Shown: positions 20,116 through 28,632 of the stretch, one piece after another
Position numbering within the stretch: position 1 is the stretch's first letter
How the letters are laid out: each line of letters begins with the position of its first letter
From: Streptomyces rubellomurinus
GTDB lineage: Bacteria > Actinomycetota > Actinomycetes > Streptomycetales > Streptomycetaceae
DNA length: 64,000 nt
NCBI RefSeq assembly: GCF_000961885.1
Contig: NZ_JZKH01000002.1
Span: forward strand, 62,001 to 126,000
Direction: 5' to 3'
Notes under the pieces: model-generated
Seen by the model: only the letters and a program-made list of their open reading frames with translations
What the model was told of the DNA's origin: nothing
Databases searched by the model: none
Program-made: the position numbers and the translations under genes

Positions 20116-22532
20116 CCACCCGGGCCAAACTGACCGTCTACTCGGCGCTGGCCACCGCCCTCGCCTCGCTGTGCCTGCTCCCGCTGCTGACCACCCGCAG
20201 CTGGCTCACCTTCAGCCTGCTGGTGATCGCCGTGCTCGCGGCCGCCGGCGCCGGCCTGCGCCGCTCCCCGCTGTTCCGGTGGAGCGTGCCGATCGCCCAG
20301 CTGCTGCTCCTGCTGCTGCTCCTGCTGATCGGCTTCGGCGGCGGGTTCGTGCCCGGGCCGACGACCATGCGCCACCTCAGCAACACCTTCTCGGACGGCG
20401 TCTACGACATCGGGCAGTACGCGATGCCGGCGCCGCCCACGGCCGGCCTGCGGCTGATCCTGGTCTCCTCGGTCGGCCTGATCGCCATCGTGGTGGACAC
20501 CCTCGCGGTCACCTACCGGCGCGCGGCGCTGGCCGGGCTGCCGCTGCTGGCGCTGTACTCGGTCGGCAACGGGCTGGCCAAGGACCGCGGCAGCTGGATC
20601 TGGTTCGCCCTGGCCGCGCTCGGCTACCTCGTCCTGCTGTTCGCCGAGGGCCAGGACCGCGCCACCCGCTGGGGCAAGGTCTTCCGCGGCCCGCAGGGCG
20701 TCGGCGGCGCCACCTCGGTGAGCCCGGGCGGCCGGCAGGTCGGCGTGCTCGCGCTGGCGGTGGCCCTGCTGCTGCCCGTCCTGATCCCGCAGGTCGGCGC
20801 CGGCCTGCTGGGCTCCGGCTCCGGCGGGTCGTCCTCCGGGAGCGGCAACGGCACCGGCGGCGGCACCGCGAGCAGCCTCGACCCGATGGTCAGCCTGGAA
20901 GCGGCGATCACCAAGCCCAACGACACCGTGCTGTTCACGTACAGCATGGACAGCGCCCAGGCCGACCAGACCTACCTGCGCACCGGCTCGCTCGACCAGT
21001 TCGACGGCACCAGCTGGAAGCTCAGCAGCACCACGGTCAACGACCTGCCGACCAACCTGCCCAACCCCGAGGGCCTGCGGGACTCCATGGTCCCCCGGAT
21101 CGAGAGCGACTTCCGGGTCGGCGACAAGCTGGGCGGCAAGAGCTGGCTGCCGATGCCGTACCCGGCCTCGTCCGTCCAGGTCCCCAACCGGAGCGAGTGG
21201 AAGCTCGACCCGCTGACCCGCACCGTCGTGCCGGTCGGCGACAACGCGATCCGCGACCTGAACTACCACGTCACCTCGTACGACCTGCGCCCCACCGCCA
21301 ACGAGCTGCGCACCGCGGCGCTCCCGCCGCAGGACATCCGGGACCGCTACACCGCGCTGCCGGACGGCCTCCCTCCGGTGGTCGCCGAGCAGGCCAAGGC
21401 GATCACCGCCGACGCGCACAACGACTACGACCGGGCGACGGCGCTGGTGCGGTACTTCACCAGCCCGCAGTTCACGTACGACACCTCGATCTCCGGCGGC
21501 ACCGGCAACGACGCCATCGCGGTCTTCCTGCGCGACCGCAAGGGCTTCTGCGTGCACTTCGCCTCCAGCATGGCGGCGATGGCCCGCACCCTGAAGATCC
21601 CGGCCCGGGTCGCGGTCGGCTTCACCCCCGGCGACACCAAGGGCGGCGGCGTCTACTCGGTGAGCGGCAAGATGTACCACGCCTGGCCCGAGCTGTACTT
21701 CTCCGGCTACGGCTGGCTGCGCTTCGAGCCGACGCCGAGCCGCGGCGTCGCGCCCAAGTACACCGAGACGTCCAGCACCCCGACCACCGCGCCGACCGCG
21801 GCGCCGACCACGGCCGCGCCGACCGCCGGTGCCACGCCGACGCCGAGCGCCAGCAAGGCCTGCGGCGGCAAGCAGCAGCAGCTGGGCGACTGCGGCGGGC
21901 AGACCAAGACCGTCACCCACACCGCCGACGAGTCCTGGCTGCCGTCCTGGCAGCTGCTGGTCACCCTCGCCGCGGTGCTGCTGGTGATCGTCCTGCTGCT
22001 CGTCCCGATGCTCTGGCGGGGCGCCCTGCGCCGGCGCCGGCTCGGCGGCGGCGGGCGGCGCCGCCCCGGCGGCGACGGTCCGGCGGAGCTCACCGACGCC
22101 CAGGTGCTGGCCGCCTGGCAGGAGCTGGTCGACTCGGCCTGGGATCTCGGGCTGCCGCCGGACGAGTCGCGCACCCCGCGGGCGACCGCCCGCCGGATCA
22201 GCGACGCCTCGCGGCTGGACCCGGACACGGCGGCGGCCACCGGCCGGGTGGCGCTGGCCACCGAGCGGGCGCTCTACGCCCCGTCCGGTCAGGTCACCAC
22301 CGCGCCGCTGACGGCCGACGTCCGGGCCGTCCAGCAGGTCCTGCGGGCCAACGCCGGCCGGGGCAGGCGACTGCGCGCGCTGCTGCTGCCGCCGTCCTCG
22401 GTGCAGCTGTGGTGGCGGGCCTCCGACGCGGTGCGGGCGGGCCGGGCCGCGCTCGGCGCCCGCGCCGAGCGGGTCTCGGCGGCCGTCCTCGGACCGGTGC
22501 GGCGGGCGTTCACCCGGCGCCCGAAGCCCTGA
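20112..22532 (+). CDS. Membrane transglutaminase-like protein (DUF3488/TgpA-type)
   Basis: The 806-residue membrane protein has an N-terminal block of six or so hydrophobic segments (residues 10-230), an extracytoplasmic part with a transglutaminase core (FCVHFASSMAAMARTLKIPARVAVGF with the nucleophile Cys, YHAWPELYF with the His), a Thr/Ala/Pro linker with TAAPTTAAPTAGATPTP, one more membrane segment (WQLLVTLAAVLLVIVLLLVPM) and a cytoplasmic C-terminal DUF4129-like region. It probably modifies or cleaves cell envelope proteins, working with MoxR and DUF58. It is followed by two strong hairpins. Confidence 0.92.
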   Translation: MTTRAKLTVYSALATALASLCLLPLLTTRSWLTFSLLVIAVLAAAGAGLRRSPLFRWSVPIAQLLLLLLLLLIGFGGGFVPGPTTMRHLSNTFSDGVYDIGQYAMPAPPTAGLRLILVSSVGLIAIVVDTLAVTYRRAALAGLPLLALYSVGNGLAKDRGSWIWFALAALGYLVLLFAEGQDRATRWGKVFRGPQGVGGATSVSPGGRQVGVLALAVALLLPVLIPQVGAGLLGSGSGGSSSGSGNGTGGGTASSLDPMVSLEAAITKPNDTVLFTYSMDSAQADQTYLRTGSLDQFDGTSWKLSSTTVNDLPTNLPNPEGLRDSMVPRIESDFRVGDKLGGKSWLPMPYPASSVQVPNRSEWKLDPLTRTVVPVGDNAIRDLNYHVTSYDLRPTANELRTAALPPQDIRDRYTALPDGLPPVVAEQAKAITADAHNDYDRATALVRYFTSPQFTYDTSISGGTGNDAIAVFLRDRKGFCVHFASSMAAMARTLKIPARVAVGFTPGDTKGGGVYSVSGKMYHAWPELYFSGYGWLRFEPTPSRGVAPKYTETSSTPTTAPTAAPTTAAPTAGATPTPSASKACGGKQQQLGDCGGQTKTVTHTADESWLPSWQLLVTLAAVLLVIVLLLVPMLWRGALRRRRLGGGGRRRPGGDGPAELTDAQVLAAWQELVDSAWDLGLPPDESRTPRATARRISDASRLDPDTAAATGRVALATERALYAPSGQVTTAPLTADVRAVQQVLRANAGRGRRLRALLLPPSSVQLWWRASDAVRAGRAALGARAERVSAAVLGPVRRAFTRRPKP

Positions 22533-22537
22533 GCACC

Positions 22538-22568
22538 GGGGCCCCGGAGCACGCGTCTCCGGGGCCCC
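22538..22568. terminator. First hairpin of a tandem terminator
   Basis: GGGGCCCCGGAG, 7-nt loop, CTCCGGGGCCCC: a perfect 12-bp stem 5 bp after the transglutaminase stop, between convergent genes. Confidence 0.75.
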
Positions 22569-22583
22569 CGGCCGGGGAACAGC

Positions 22584-22630
22584 GAAACGCCGGGGCGGGC
22601 AGTCGGATCGACTGCCCGCCCCGGCGTTTC
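22584..22630. terminator. Second hairpin: perfect 22-bp stem, 3-nt loop
   Basis: The arms at 22584-22605 and 22609-22630 are perfectly complementary over 22 bp around the loop GAT, and start GAAACGCCGGGG. It lies 22 bp before the DUF3040 stop and is symmetrical, so it can stop transcription from both sides. Confidence 0.85.
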
Positions 22631-22652
22631 GAGGCTTCGGTGGGCGGTGGGC

Positions 22653-23042
22653 TCAGAACCCGCCGGTCTGCTCGTCCCGGCGGCGCTGCCAGCGCTGCTC
22701 CACCCGGTCCATCATCCCGGCCTTGCGGCGCGGCGCGGCGGCCGGACGGGGGCCGGAGCTCTGGCCCGCGGGCCCGCGCCGCCAACCGGTCACGGCGAAC
22801 ACCGCACAGCCGAGCATCACCAGGAAGCCCACGACGCTGACCCAGATCTGGTCCGGGACGACCATGCCGCCCATCAGCAGGCCGATGCCCACCACGAAGC
22901 CGGCGACGGCCAGGTAGACCCGCCGACGGGTGTAGGTGCGCAGCCCGGATCCTTCGAGCGCCGACGCGAATTTGGGATCTTCGGCATACAGCGCTCGCTC
23001 CATCTGGTCGAGCAGTCGCTGCTCGTGCTCCGAGAGCGGCAC
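22653..23042 (-). CDS. DUF3040 small membrane protein
   Basis: This 129-residue protein is typical of the actinobacterial DUF3040 family: N-terminus PLSEHEQRLLDQMERALYAEDPKFASAL, two adjacent membrane segments (YLAVAGFVVGIGLLMGGM and IWVSVVGFLVMLGCAVFAVT), and a basic tail. Function unknown. The GTG at 23042 has an excellent ribosome site (TAGGAGG, 6 bp). It is monocistronic, with a long upstream gap. Confidence 0.93.
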   Translation of the reverse strand: MPLSEHEQRLLDQMERALYAEDPKFASALEGSGLRTYTRRRVYLAVAGFVVGIGLLMGGMVVPDQIWVSVVGFLVMLGCAVFAVTGWRRGPAGQSSGPRPAAAPRRKAGMMDRVEQRWQRRRDEQTGGF

Positions 23043-23496
23043 GGAGTCCTCCTACTCGTCGGTCGCGGGTGCGACCGGTCCGCCACCCCGGTCGGGGCGG
23101 CCAGTCCAAATCAGCCTTGGGGCACGTGGTCGGACGCCTGTGCGGGGGCCCGGCCCGTGTCAGCCATATGCCCCACGCGTCCGGCGGTCATGCTTTCCGG
23201 CTTTACCCAGATCATACGGTCCACGAGCCGGTTCCGGAGTGGTCTGCGCCGCGTGGGACGGGCCACTTCGGCCGGTCGGGGCCGCACCCGGCTCAACGCC
23301 GTGCGAGCCGGACAAGTGCCCGAACGGGTGGAATCGGCCCGGACCTGGGGAGCTTCACGAACGGGCCACGGCGCGACCCGAAGCGGGCGCAGGGCGTCCG
23401 GAAGGCGTCCGCGCGGCGAACCGCCGCCGGACGGGGTGCGAACCGTACGGCGGCGGACGGCCGGGACAGCGGCGGGCGGGGGGCTCCGCGGCGGTT
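23043..23496 (-). promoter_or_regulatory. DUF3040 upstream gap
   Basis: The gap of 454 bp contains the promoter of the DUF3040 gene; a TATGAT hexamer (minus strand, 23216-23211) is the best -10 candidate, giving a leader of about 160 nt. Near 23420-23460 an imperfect GCCGCCG/CGGCGGC hairpin may end the methyltransferase transcript. A 34-codon frame at 23111-23215 lacks a ribosome site and is not called. Confidence 0.35.
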
Positions 23497-24249
23497 TCAG
23501 GCCAGGGTGGCCAGCAGGTGCAGCTGGGTGGCGACGGCGTGGAACGCGGGCTGGGCGGCGGCCGCCTCCTCCAGCTTCAGCAGCGCCTCCATGGCGCCCG
23601 GCTCGGTGTCCACCAGCACGCCGGGAACGAGGTCGGCGAAGACCCGGACACCGTGCACCGACTCCACCCGCAGGCCCGCGGCCTCGGCCAGCCGGCCCAG
23701 TTCCTCGCCGGTGAAGCGGCGCGGCATCGGGTCCTGCTCGCCCCAACGGCCGTCCGTGGCGGAGAGCACGGTGCGGGCCTCGGTGAAGTGCCCGGCCAGC
23801 GCGCGGGCCAGCACGGCGCCGTTGCGGTTGGCGGCCAGCAGGCTGACGAACCCGCCCGGGCGCAGGGCGGCGGCCAGGCTGCCGAGCGCCTCGGCCGGGT
23901 CGTCGACGACCTCCAGCACGCCGTGACAGAGCACCGCGTCCACGCTGCCCGGGTCGACCACCTCGGGCAGCGTCTGGGTGTCGCCCTGGACGGCCCGGAC
24001 GAGGTCGGTCACCCCGGCCTCGGCGGCCCGGCGCTCCAGCGCGAACAGCGCGTCCGGGCTCGGGTCGACCACGGTCACCCGGTGGCCGAGCTTGGCCACG
24101 GGCACGGCGAAGTTGCCGGTGCCGCCACCGGTGTCGACCACGTCGAGCACCGGCCGGTCCAGCTCGGCCGCCCGCTTCTCCAGGGCTGCCCGCACCACCT
24201 CCCACACCACGGCGGTACGCAGGGAACTGCGGGGACGCGTCGGGTACAC
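23497..24249 (-). CDS. Class I SAM-dependent methyltransferase
   Basis: The 250-residue protein has SAM motif I VLDVVDTGGGTGNFAVPVA near residue 37, motif II VTVVDPSPDAL, a post-I acidic residue, and DAVLCHGVLEVVDDP. It resembles the UbiE/SmtA-like methyltransferases; the substrate cannot be told from sequence. I chose GTG at 24249 because AAGGAG lies 8 bp before it; another GTG at 24267 has none. It is followed on the same strand by DUF3040 but separated by 454 bp. Confidence 0.9.
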   Translation of the reverse strand: MYPTRPRSSLRTAVVWEVVRAALEKRAAELDRPVLDVVDTGGGTGNFAVPVAKLGHRVTVVDPSPDALFALERRAAEAGVTDLVRAVQGDTQTLPEVVDPGSVDAVLCHGVLEVVDDPAEALGSLAAALRPGGFVSLLAANRNGAVLARALAGHFTEARTVLSATDGRWGEQDPMPRRFTGEELGRLAEAAGLRVESVHGVRVFADLVPGVLVDTEPGAMEALLKLEEAAAAQPAFHAVATQLHLLATLA

Positions 24250-24307
24250 GGTCGGGCTCCTTGGCACGTGGAGTTCGATCAGAACGCCTCCACCTTAGAC
24301 CGGGTCG

Positions 24308-24868
24308 TCACACGCTCGGCCCACCCCCGCTCGGGTCACCGGCGTCCAGCGGCAGCCGGGGCGCGGGCGGGGCCGCGCGCAGGCCGAGCAGCCGCTCGAC
24401 CAGCCGCAGGAACAGGGCGGAGTTGCGGATCAGGTCGTCGGCGTCGCGGGCGGAGGCCGCGCCCCGGATCCCGGCCTCGGCGGCGGCCCGGCGGCGGGCG
24501 CCGGCGCCGTAGTACACCGCCCACTCGGCGAGTTCGGGGGCCACCTCGGGCAGCACCTCCCAGGCGCTGCGGATCGCCTTGCGCCGGCGCGGGTTCTTCT
24601 CCGGCCGGCCGCGCACCGCCAGGACGGCCGCCACCGTGCGCAGCGCGGCCAGGTGCGCGGTGGCGTAGCGCTCCAGCGGGTCCTCCAGGGCCCGGGCCCG
24701 GGCGAGGGTGCGGTGCGCGTCGGTGAGCAGGTCGAGGGCTGCGGGCGGCGCGGCGATCCGGCGCAGCACGGGGTGGACGTCGCCGCCGGCGGGGCGCGGG
24801 CCCCGGTCGTACGGCAGGGCGGCGGAGTGGAGGCGGGCGGTGACGGGCTCAGGACGGCTGATGGTCAT
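24308..24868 (-). CDS. SAV_6107-type HEPN domain protein
   Basis: The 186-residue mainly helical protein matches the Streptomyces SAV_6107 HEPN family (HPVLRRIAAPPAALDLLTDAHRTLARA onward). An R-x4-H pair (RYATAH, near residue 68) has the spacing of the HEPN ribonuclease motif. The middle is basic (RPEKNPRRRKAIRS). The ATG at 24868 has GGGGGAG upstream; the frame continues upstream without homology. It lies 58 bp before the methyltransferase start on the same strand and may be co-transcribed. Function unknown. Confidence 0.9.
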   Translation of the reverse strand: MTISRPEPVTARLHSAALPYDRGPRPAGGDVHPVLRRIAAPPAALDLLTDAHRTLARARALEDPLERYATAHLAALRTVAAVLAVRGRPEKNPRRRKAIRSAWEVLPEVAPELAEWAVYYGAGARRRAAAEAGIRGAASARDADDLIRNSALFLRLVERLLGLRAAPPAPRLPLDAGDPSGGGPSV

Positions 24869-25418
24869 GGTCTCCCCCGTTCCGAGGCAGCGCGCGGACC
24901 GGGCGGCCCGTGCTCCTCCATCGTGAACGGGACCACTGACAACGCGGTCCTGACGGTGCTTCGGGCAGCATTCCGGCGGCGGGCGCGAACCGTTCCCCCG
25001 CTCCGCGCCGCCGCCGTGTGCCCCGCTCCGCCGTCCCCCCGCGGGCGGCGGAGCGAACTCCCCCGGGTCGGCCGGTCTCCCCCCGGCCCGCTCCGCCGCC
25101 CCGTGCCGGCGGTGCGGGGCCCGTGACCGGCGCCCTCGACGGACCTCCGCCGCCGTCCGCCGGCCGTCGCGGCCGGGGACGGACGGGTCCGCCACCCCCG
25201 GGCGGTCGGACGCCCGACGCGCCGGCCTCCCGGGTGCCACCACTCTCCCGTCCCGGCGGGTGCGCGGGCATCCGCTCCGCTACTCAACCCCGGATCTGAG
25301 TACTCGTACTCAGATCCGCCCCGACCGGCCGACCGCCCCGGGAACCACCGCGACCTGCGCGGACGTCCCGGTCGGCGGGCCGGTACGGTACGGCCGGGGT
25401 CCGAACCATGGGAGTGCG
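24869..25418. promoter_or_regulatory. Divergent gap with MacR-type operator
   Basis: This 550 bp gap lies between the HEPN gene (minus) and the DUF4126 gene (plus). The left part is extremely GC-rich with no sensible gene. The right part carries a large palindrome at 25292-25317 and a TACGGT -10 candidate at 25384-25389, 29 bp before the DUF4126 ribosome site. Confidence 0.5.
25292..25317. promoter_or_regulatory. Palindromic operator TGAGTAC-TC-GTACTCA (MacR-like box)
   Basis: A perfect inverted repeat with 12-bp arms around TC; the core at 25297-25312 reads TGAGTAC-TC-GTACTCA. This is, as I recall it, exactly the reported consensus of the Streptomyces response regulator MacR (TGAGTACnnGTACTCA). 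A further TACTCA half-site lies at 25281-25286. The macR/macS genes are in this same window (43124-45033). The target is probably the DUF4126 gene starting at 25419. Confidence 0.7.
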
Positions 25419-26018
25419 ATGACGATCGTGCCGCTGATCTTCACCAGCGGGCTGGCCAGCGGCATCAACGCGTACGCGGTGGTGCTGCTGCTCGGGCTGC
25501 TGGGCCGCTTCGCCGGCGCGGAGTCGGTGCCGCCCGCGCTGGAGCGCACGGACGTGCTGGTCGCGGCGGCGCTGCTGTTCCTGCTGGAGGCGGTGGCCGA
25601 CAAGATCCCGTACGTGGACAGCGTCTGGGACCTGGTGCACACCGTGATCCGGCCGATCGCCGGCGCCACCGTGGGCGTGCTGATGGCGAGCCACGACCCG
25701 GGGTCGCTCGGCGAGGTCGCCGCCGGCGCGGTGGGCGGCACCACGGCGCTGGTCACCCACCTGGTGAAGGCCTCGCTGCGGATGGCCGTCAACACCTCGC
25801 CCGAGCCGGCCAGCAACATCGCGGTCAGCCTGCTGGAGGACCTGTCGGTGGGCGGCCTGGTCACCCTGGCGATCTTCCACCCGTGGCCGGCCGCCTCGAT
25901 CGCCGCCGCGCTGCTGGCCGCCGGCCTGCTGCTGGTGTGGCTGGCCGTCTCCCGGATCCGGGCCTTCCGGGCCCGCCGCCGCGAGCGCCGGGCCGCCCGG
26001 GCGCAGGCCCACGTCTGA
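25419..26018 (+). CDS. DUF4126 membrane protein
   Basis: The 199-residue membrane protein begins MTIVPLIFTSGLASGINAYAVV, typical of DUF4126, and has four to five hydrophobic segments (about 5-30, 50-65, 80-105, 145-165, 168-190) with a basic C-terminal tail (RARRRERRAARAQ). Function unknown. The ATG at 25419 has GGGAG 5 bp upstream. A MacR-type palindrome centred about 115 bp upstream suggests control by the envelope-sensing MacRS system. It is followed after 22 bp by the FAD oxidoreductase gene. Confidence 0.92.
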   Translation: MTIVPLIFTSGLASGINAYAVVLLLGLLGRFAGAESVPPALERTDVLVAAALLFLLEAVADKIPYVDSVWDLVHTVIRPIAGATVGVLMASHDPGSLGEVAAGAVGGTTALVTHLVKASLRMAVNTSPEPASNIAVSLLEDLSVGGLVTLAIFHPWPAASIAAALLAAGLLLVWLAVSRIRAFRARRRERRAARAQAHV

Positions 26019-26040
26019 CGGCGATCTAGGATCGGGTGCC

Positions 26041-27564
26041 ATGGCAGAGATCGTCGTCATCGGTGCAGGAATGAGCGGGCTCGCGGCGGCCTCCCGGCTG
26101 GCGACCCTCGGCCACCGGGTGACGGTCTGCGAGGCGAGCGGCACGTACGGCGGCATGGTCGGCCGGTACGAGCGCGACGGCTTCGCCTTCGACACCGGCC
26201 CCGGCCTGCTCACCCTGCCCGCCGTCTACCGCGACCTCGCGCTGAAGACCGGCAAGGAGCCGCTGGAGCAGCTGGTCGAGCTGACGCCCGTCGACCCGGA
26301 GAGCCGGCACCTGTTCCCGGACGGCACCGACCTGACCCTGCCCAACGCCTCGCGCGGCGGCGTCAGCCAGGCCCTGGACGCCGCCTTCGGCGCCGGCTCG
26401 GGCGCCCGCTGGAGCGCGGTGATGAACCACGGCCGCACGGTCTGGGAGGCCACCCGGCGCCCGCTGCTGGAGGAGCCGCTGCCGTCCGAGCACGGCGTGC
26501 TGACCCCGGCCGACCGCGCGGTGTTCGACACCGACCCGTACCCCGTCCCGCCGCGCACCGGCCTGGCCCGGCTGCGCAGGCCGGTCCGCTGGACGCTCGA
26601 CACCGTGGCGCACCGGCAGCTCGGCGGCCACCCGGGCCTGACCGCGCTGCTGGGCGAGCCCGCGCTGCGGTACGGCCTGACCGCCGGGCAGGCCCCGGCC
26701 GGGGCCGCCGTGCTGGCGTACATGGAGCAGTCCTTCGGCGTCTGGTACGTCCGGGGCGGGCTGCGGGCGCTGGCGGACGCGGTGTACCGGCGCTGCGAGC
26801 TGCGCAAGGTCGCGTTCCGCTTCGACACGCCCGTCACCCGGGTGGTCGTCGAGGACGGCCGGGCCCGCGGCGTCGAGACGGCGGACGGCCGGATCGCCGC
26901 GGACGTGGTGATCTCCGCGATGGACACGGACGCGCTGTTCCGCCAGGGCATCGCCGACTGGCCGGGGGTGCCGCCCCGGGAGTGGGAGCCGGTCGAGGTG
27001 CCCGGCCGGTTCAGCGTGCTGCTGGCCCTGCGCGGCGGCCGGCCGGCCGGCACCGTGCACCGGACGGTCGTGCACGCCGCGGACCCGGCCGCCGAGGCGA
27101 ACGCGCTCACCCTCAGTGAGCCGCCCTGCGAGCGCCCGACCGTCCAGGTGCTGCGCCCGGACGACCCGACGCTGCGCCCGGACGACGCGCACGAGAGCGT
27201 GGTGCTGACCGCGACCGTCCCGGCCCAGGACGAGGTCGACTGGACGGCCCCCGGCTTCGCCGACCACTACGCCGACCGGCTGCTCGCCCACGTCGACGCG
27301 GCCGGTCTCGGCCTGCGCGAGCGGGTGCTGTGGCGGGTGGTGCGCACCCCGGAGGACACCCGGCGGGAGACCGGCGCGCTGTTCGGCGCCGTCGCCCAGC
27401 CGGTGCTCGCCGGCTCCGTCGCGCCGTCCTCGGGCCTGAAGGCCGCCAACGAGTCGCCGGTCCCGGGCCTCTACCTGGTCGGCGGCGGCGCCCACCCGGG
27501 CGGTGGACTGGCCCGGGTCGGCATGTCGGCCTGCATCACGGCCGGCCTGATCGGCCCGGCGTGA
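26041..27564 (+). CDS. FAD-dependent oxidoreductase, phytoene-desaturase-like (CrtI family)
   Basis: The 507-residue protein has the FAD/NAD fingerprint VVIGAGMSGLAAASRLATLGHRVTVCEA at the N-terminus, GFAFDTGPGLLTLP, and the C-terminal GLYLVGGGAHPGGGLARVGMS motif of CrtI-type desaturases and their paralogues. There is no carotenoid cluster around it, although a polyprenyl diphosphate synthase lies 2.2 kb away. The substrate is unknown; it may act on an isoprenoid or related lipid. TAGGAT lies 8 nt before the ATG, so it may have its own leaderless promoter. Confidence 0.9.
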   Translation: MAEIVVIGAGMSGLAAASRLATLGHRVTVCEASGTYGGMVGRYERDGFAFDTGPGLLTLPAVYRDLALKTGKEPLEQLVELTPVDPESRHLFPDGTDLTLPNASRGGVSQALDAAFGAGSGARWSAVMNHGRTVWEATRRPLLEEPLPSEHGVLTPADRAVFDTDPYPVPPRTGLARLRRPVRWTLDTVAHRQLGGHPGLTALLGEPALRYGLTAGQAPAGAAVLAYMEQSFGVWYVRGGLRALADAVYRRCELRKVAFRFDTPVTRVVVEDGRARGVETADGRIAADVVISAMDTDALFRQGIADWPGVPPREWEPVEVPGRFSVLLALRGGRPAGTVHRTVVHAADPAAEANALTLSEPPCERPTVQVLRPDDPTLRPDDAHESVVLTATVPAQDEVDWTAPGFADHYADRLLAHVDAAGLGLRERVLWRVVRTPEDTRRETGALFGAVAQPVLAGSVAPSSGLKAANESPVPGLYLVGGGAHPGGGLARVGMSACITAGLIGPA

Positions 27565-27577
27565 CGGCCGGGCCGGA

Positions 27578-28513
27578 TCAGCCCTGCTGCCAGGTGTTCT
27601 GCTGCTGGTAGCCGTAGTGCTGGTGCTGGTCGTAGCCCGGCTGCTGCGGGACGGCCTGCTGGGGGACGGCCTGCTGGGGGACGGCCTGCTGGGGCTGCCA
27701 CTGCTGCTGGGCGTTCTGGTCCCACCCCTGCGGCTGGGCCTGCCACTGCTGCTGGTCGTAGCCCGCCTGGTAGGCGCCGGCGTACGGGTCCTGCTGCTGG
27801 TGCTGGAGGTCCTGGTGCTGCTGCGGGTAGCCGCCGTACGCCTGGTCGTAGGAGGCGTAGGCCGGCTGCTGCTGGGTCTGCCACTGCTGCTGGTCGTAGC
27901 CCGCCTGGTAGGCGCCGGCGTACGGGTCCTGCTGCTGGTGCTGGAAGTCCTGGTGCTGCCCGGCCTGGGGCTGGAAGTCCTGGTGCTGCCCGGCCTGGGG
28001 CTGGGCCTCCGGCTGCTGCTCGTAGTAGCCGGGCGCGTAGACGCCGTCCTCGGCGAGGCCCTGCGGCTCGAAGGCGGCCGTCCGCTCGACCTCCGGGACG
28101 TCCTGCGCGACCTCGTCCGGGGCCGCCTCCTCCACCGAGCCGACCTCGCCGACCCGCTCCTCGGCGGCCGCGGCCGCCGCGGCGACGGCGGCGCCGCCGG
28201 TCAGGGCGCCGAGCAGGGGCACCTTGGCGAGCGGACCGGGCAGGGCGCCGTCCGCCTTCCGCAGGGACCAGCCGGCCTGGTAGCCGCGCTTGACCGAGAG
28301 GGTGACGAAGGTCTGGCCGACCGCGAACAGGACGGCCCCGGCACCGATCACCACGACCGAGCCGAGGGTCATGCCGGCGGCGACGCCGAGGAAGCCGGCC
28401 AGCGCGAGGAGGCGCCAGTGCAGCGGCGCCCGGTTCTGCAGCAGCACCTCGGCGACCAGCCAGAGCGCCACCACCGCCAACGCGACGTACAGCAGCAGGT
28501 ATCCGATGCCCAT
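27578..28513 (-). CDS. Membrane protein with glutamine/tyrosine-rich repeat tail
   Basis: The 311-residue protein has two or three N-terminal hydrophobic segments (residues 3-65, starting GIGYLLLYVALAVVALWLV), a short acidic region with Ala-rich stretch, and then about 150 residues dominated by Gln, Tyr, Pro, Gly and Ala. The tail contains repeated blocks DPYAGAYQAGYDQQQWQ (twice), PQAGQHQDFQ (twice) and VPQQA (three times). It has a prion-like composition; homologues in Streptomyces are hypothetical membrane proteins with variable Q-rich tails. ATG at 28513. It ends 13 bp from the convergent oxidoreductase gene. Confidence 0.85.
   Translation of the reverse strand: MGIGYLLLYVALAVVALWLVAEVLLQNRAPLHWRLLALAGFLGVAAGMTLGSVVVIGAGAVLFAVGQTFVTLSVKRGYQAGWSLRKADGALPGPLAKVPLLGALTGGAAVAAAAAAAEERVGEVGSVEEAAPDEVAQDVPEVERTAAFEPQGLAEDGVYAPGYYEQQPEAQPQAGQHQDFQPQAGQHQDFQHQQQDPYAGAYQAGYDQQQWQTQQQPAYASYDQAYGGYPQQHQDLQHQQQDPYAGAYQAGYDQQQWQAQPQGWDQNAQQQWQPQQAVPQQAVPQQAVPQQPGYDQHQHYGYQQQNTWQQG
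27741..27958. repeat. 80-bp direct repeat pair inside the Q-rich gene
   Basis: Positions 27741-27820 and 27879-27958 are identical except at one base (27808 versus 27946). They encode the two QHQQQDPYAGAYQAGYDQQQ blocks. The near-identity at DNA level points to recent duplication or gene conversion. Confidence 0.9.
27941..28000. repeat. Perfect 30-bp tandem repeat inside the Q-rich gene
   Basis: CTGGAAGTCCTGGTGCTGCC plus CGGCCTGGGG is repeated exactly twice (27941-27970, 27971-28000), encoding the PQAGQHQDFQ pair. A 15-bp unit encoding VPQQA is repeated three times at about 27647-27695. Confidence 0.9.
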
Positions 28514-28632
28514 CCGCCCGCTACCTCCAGTCGCGTGCCCGCGCGCGCCGCGCGTGTGCGGCGACTGTACCGGTTCAACGGCCGAGGTACCGCATCGCGT
28601 TCCCTCCGCCCCGGGCCCCGGCCGCACACGAC

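Noticed and set aside
23111..23215. A 34-codon minus-strand frame starting ATGATC upstream of DUF3040
   Set aside because: Its ATG overlaps the best -10 candidate, there is no ribosome site, and the translation shows no recognisable feature. It could still be a small protein, but I cannot support it.
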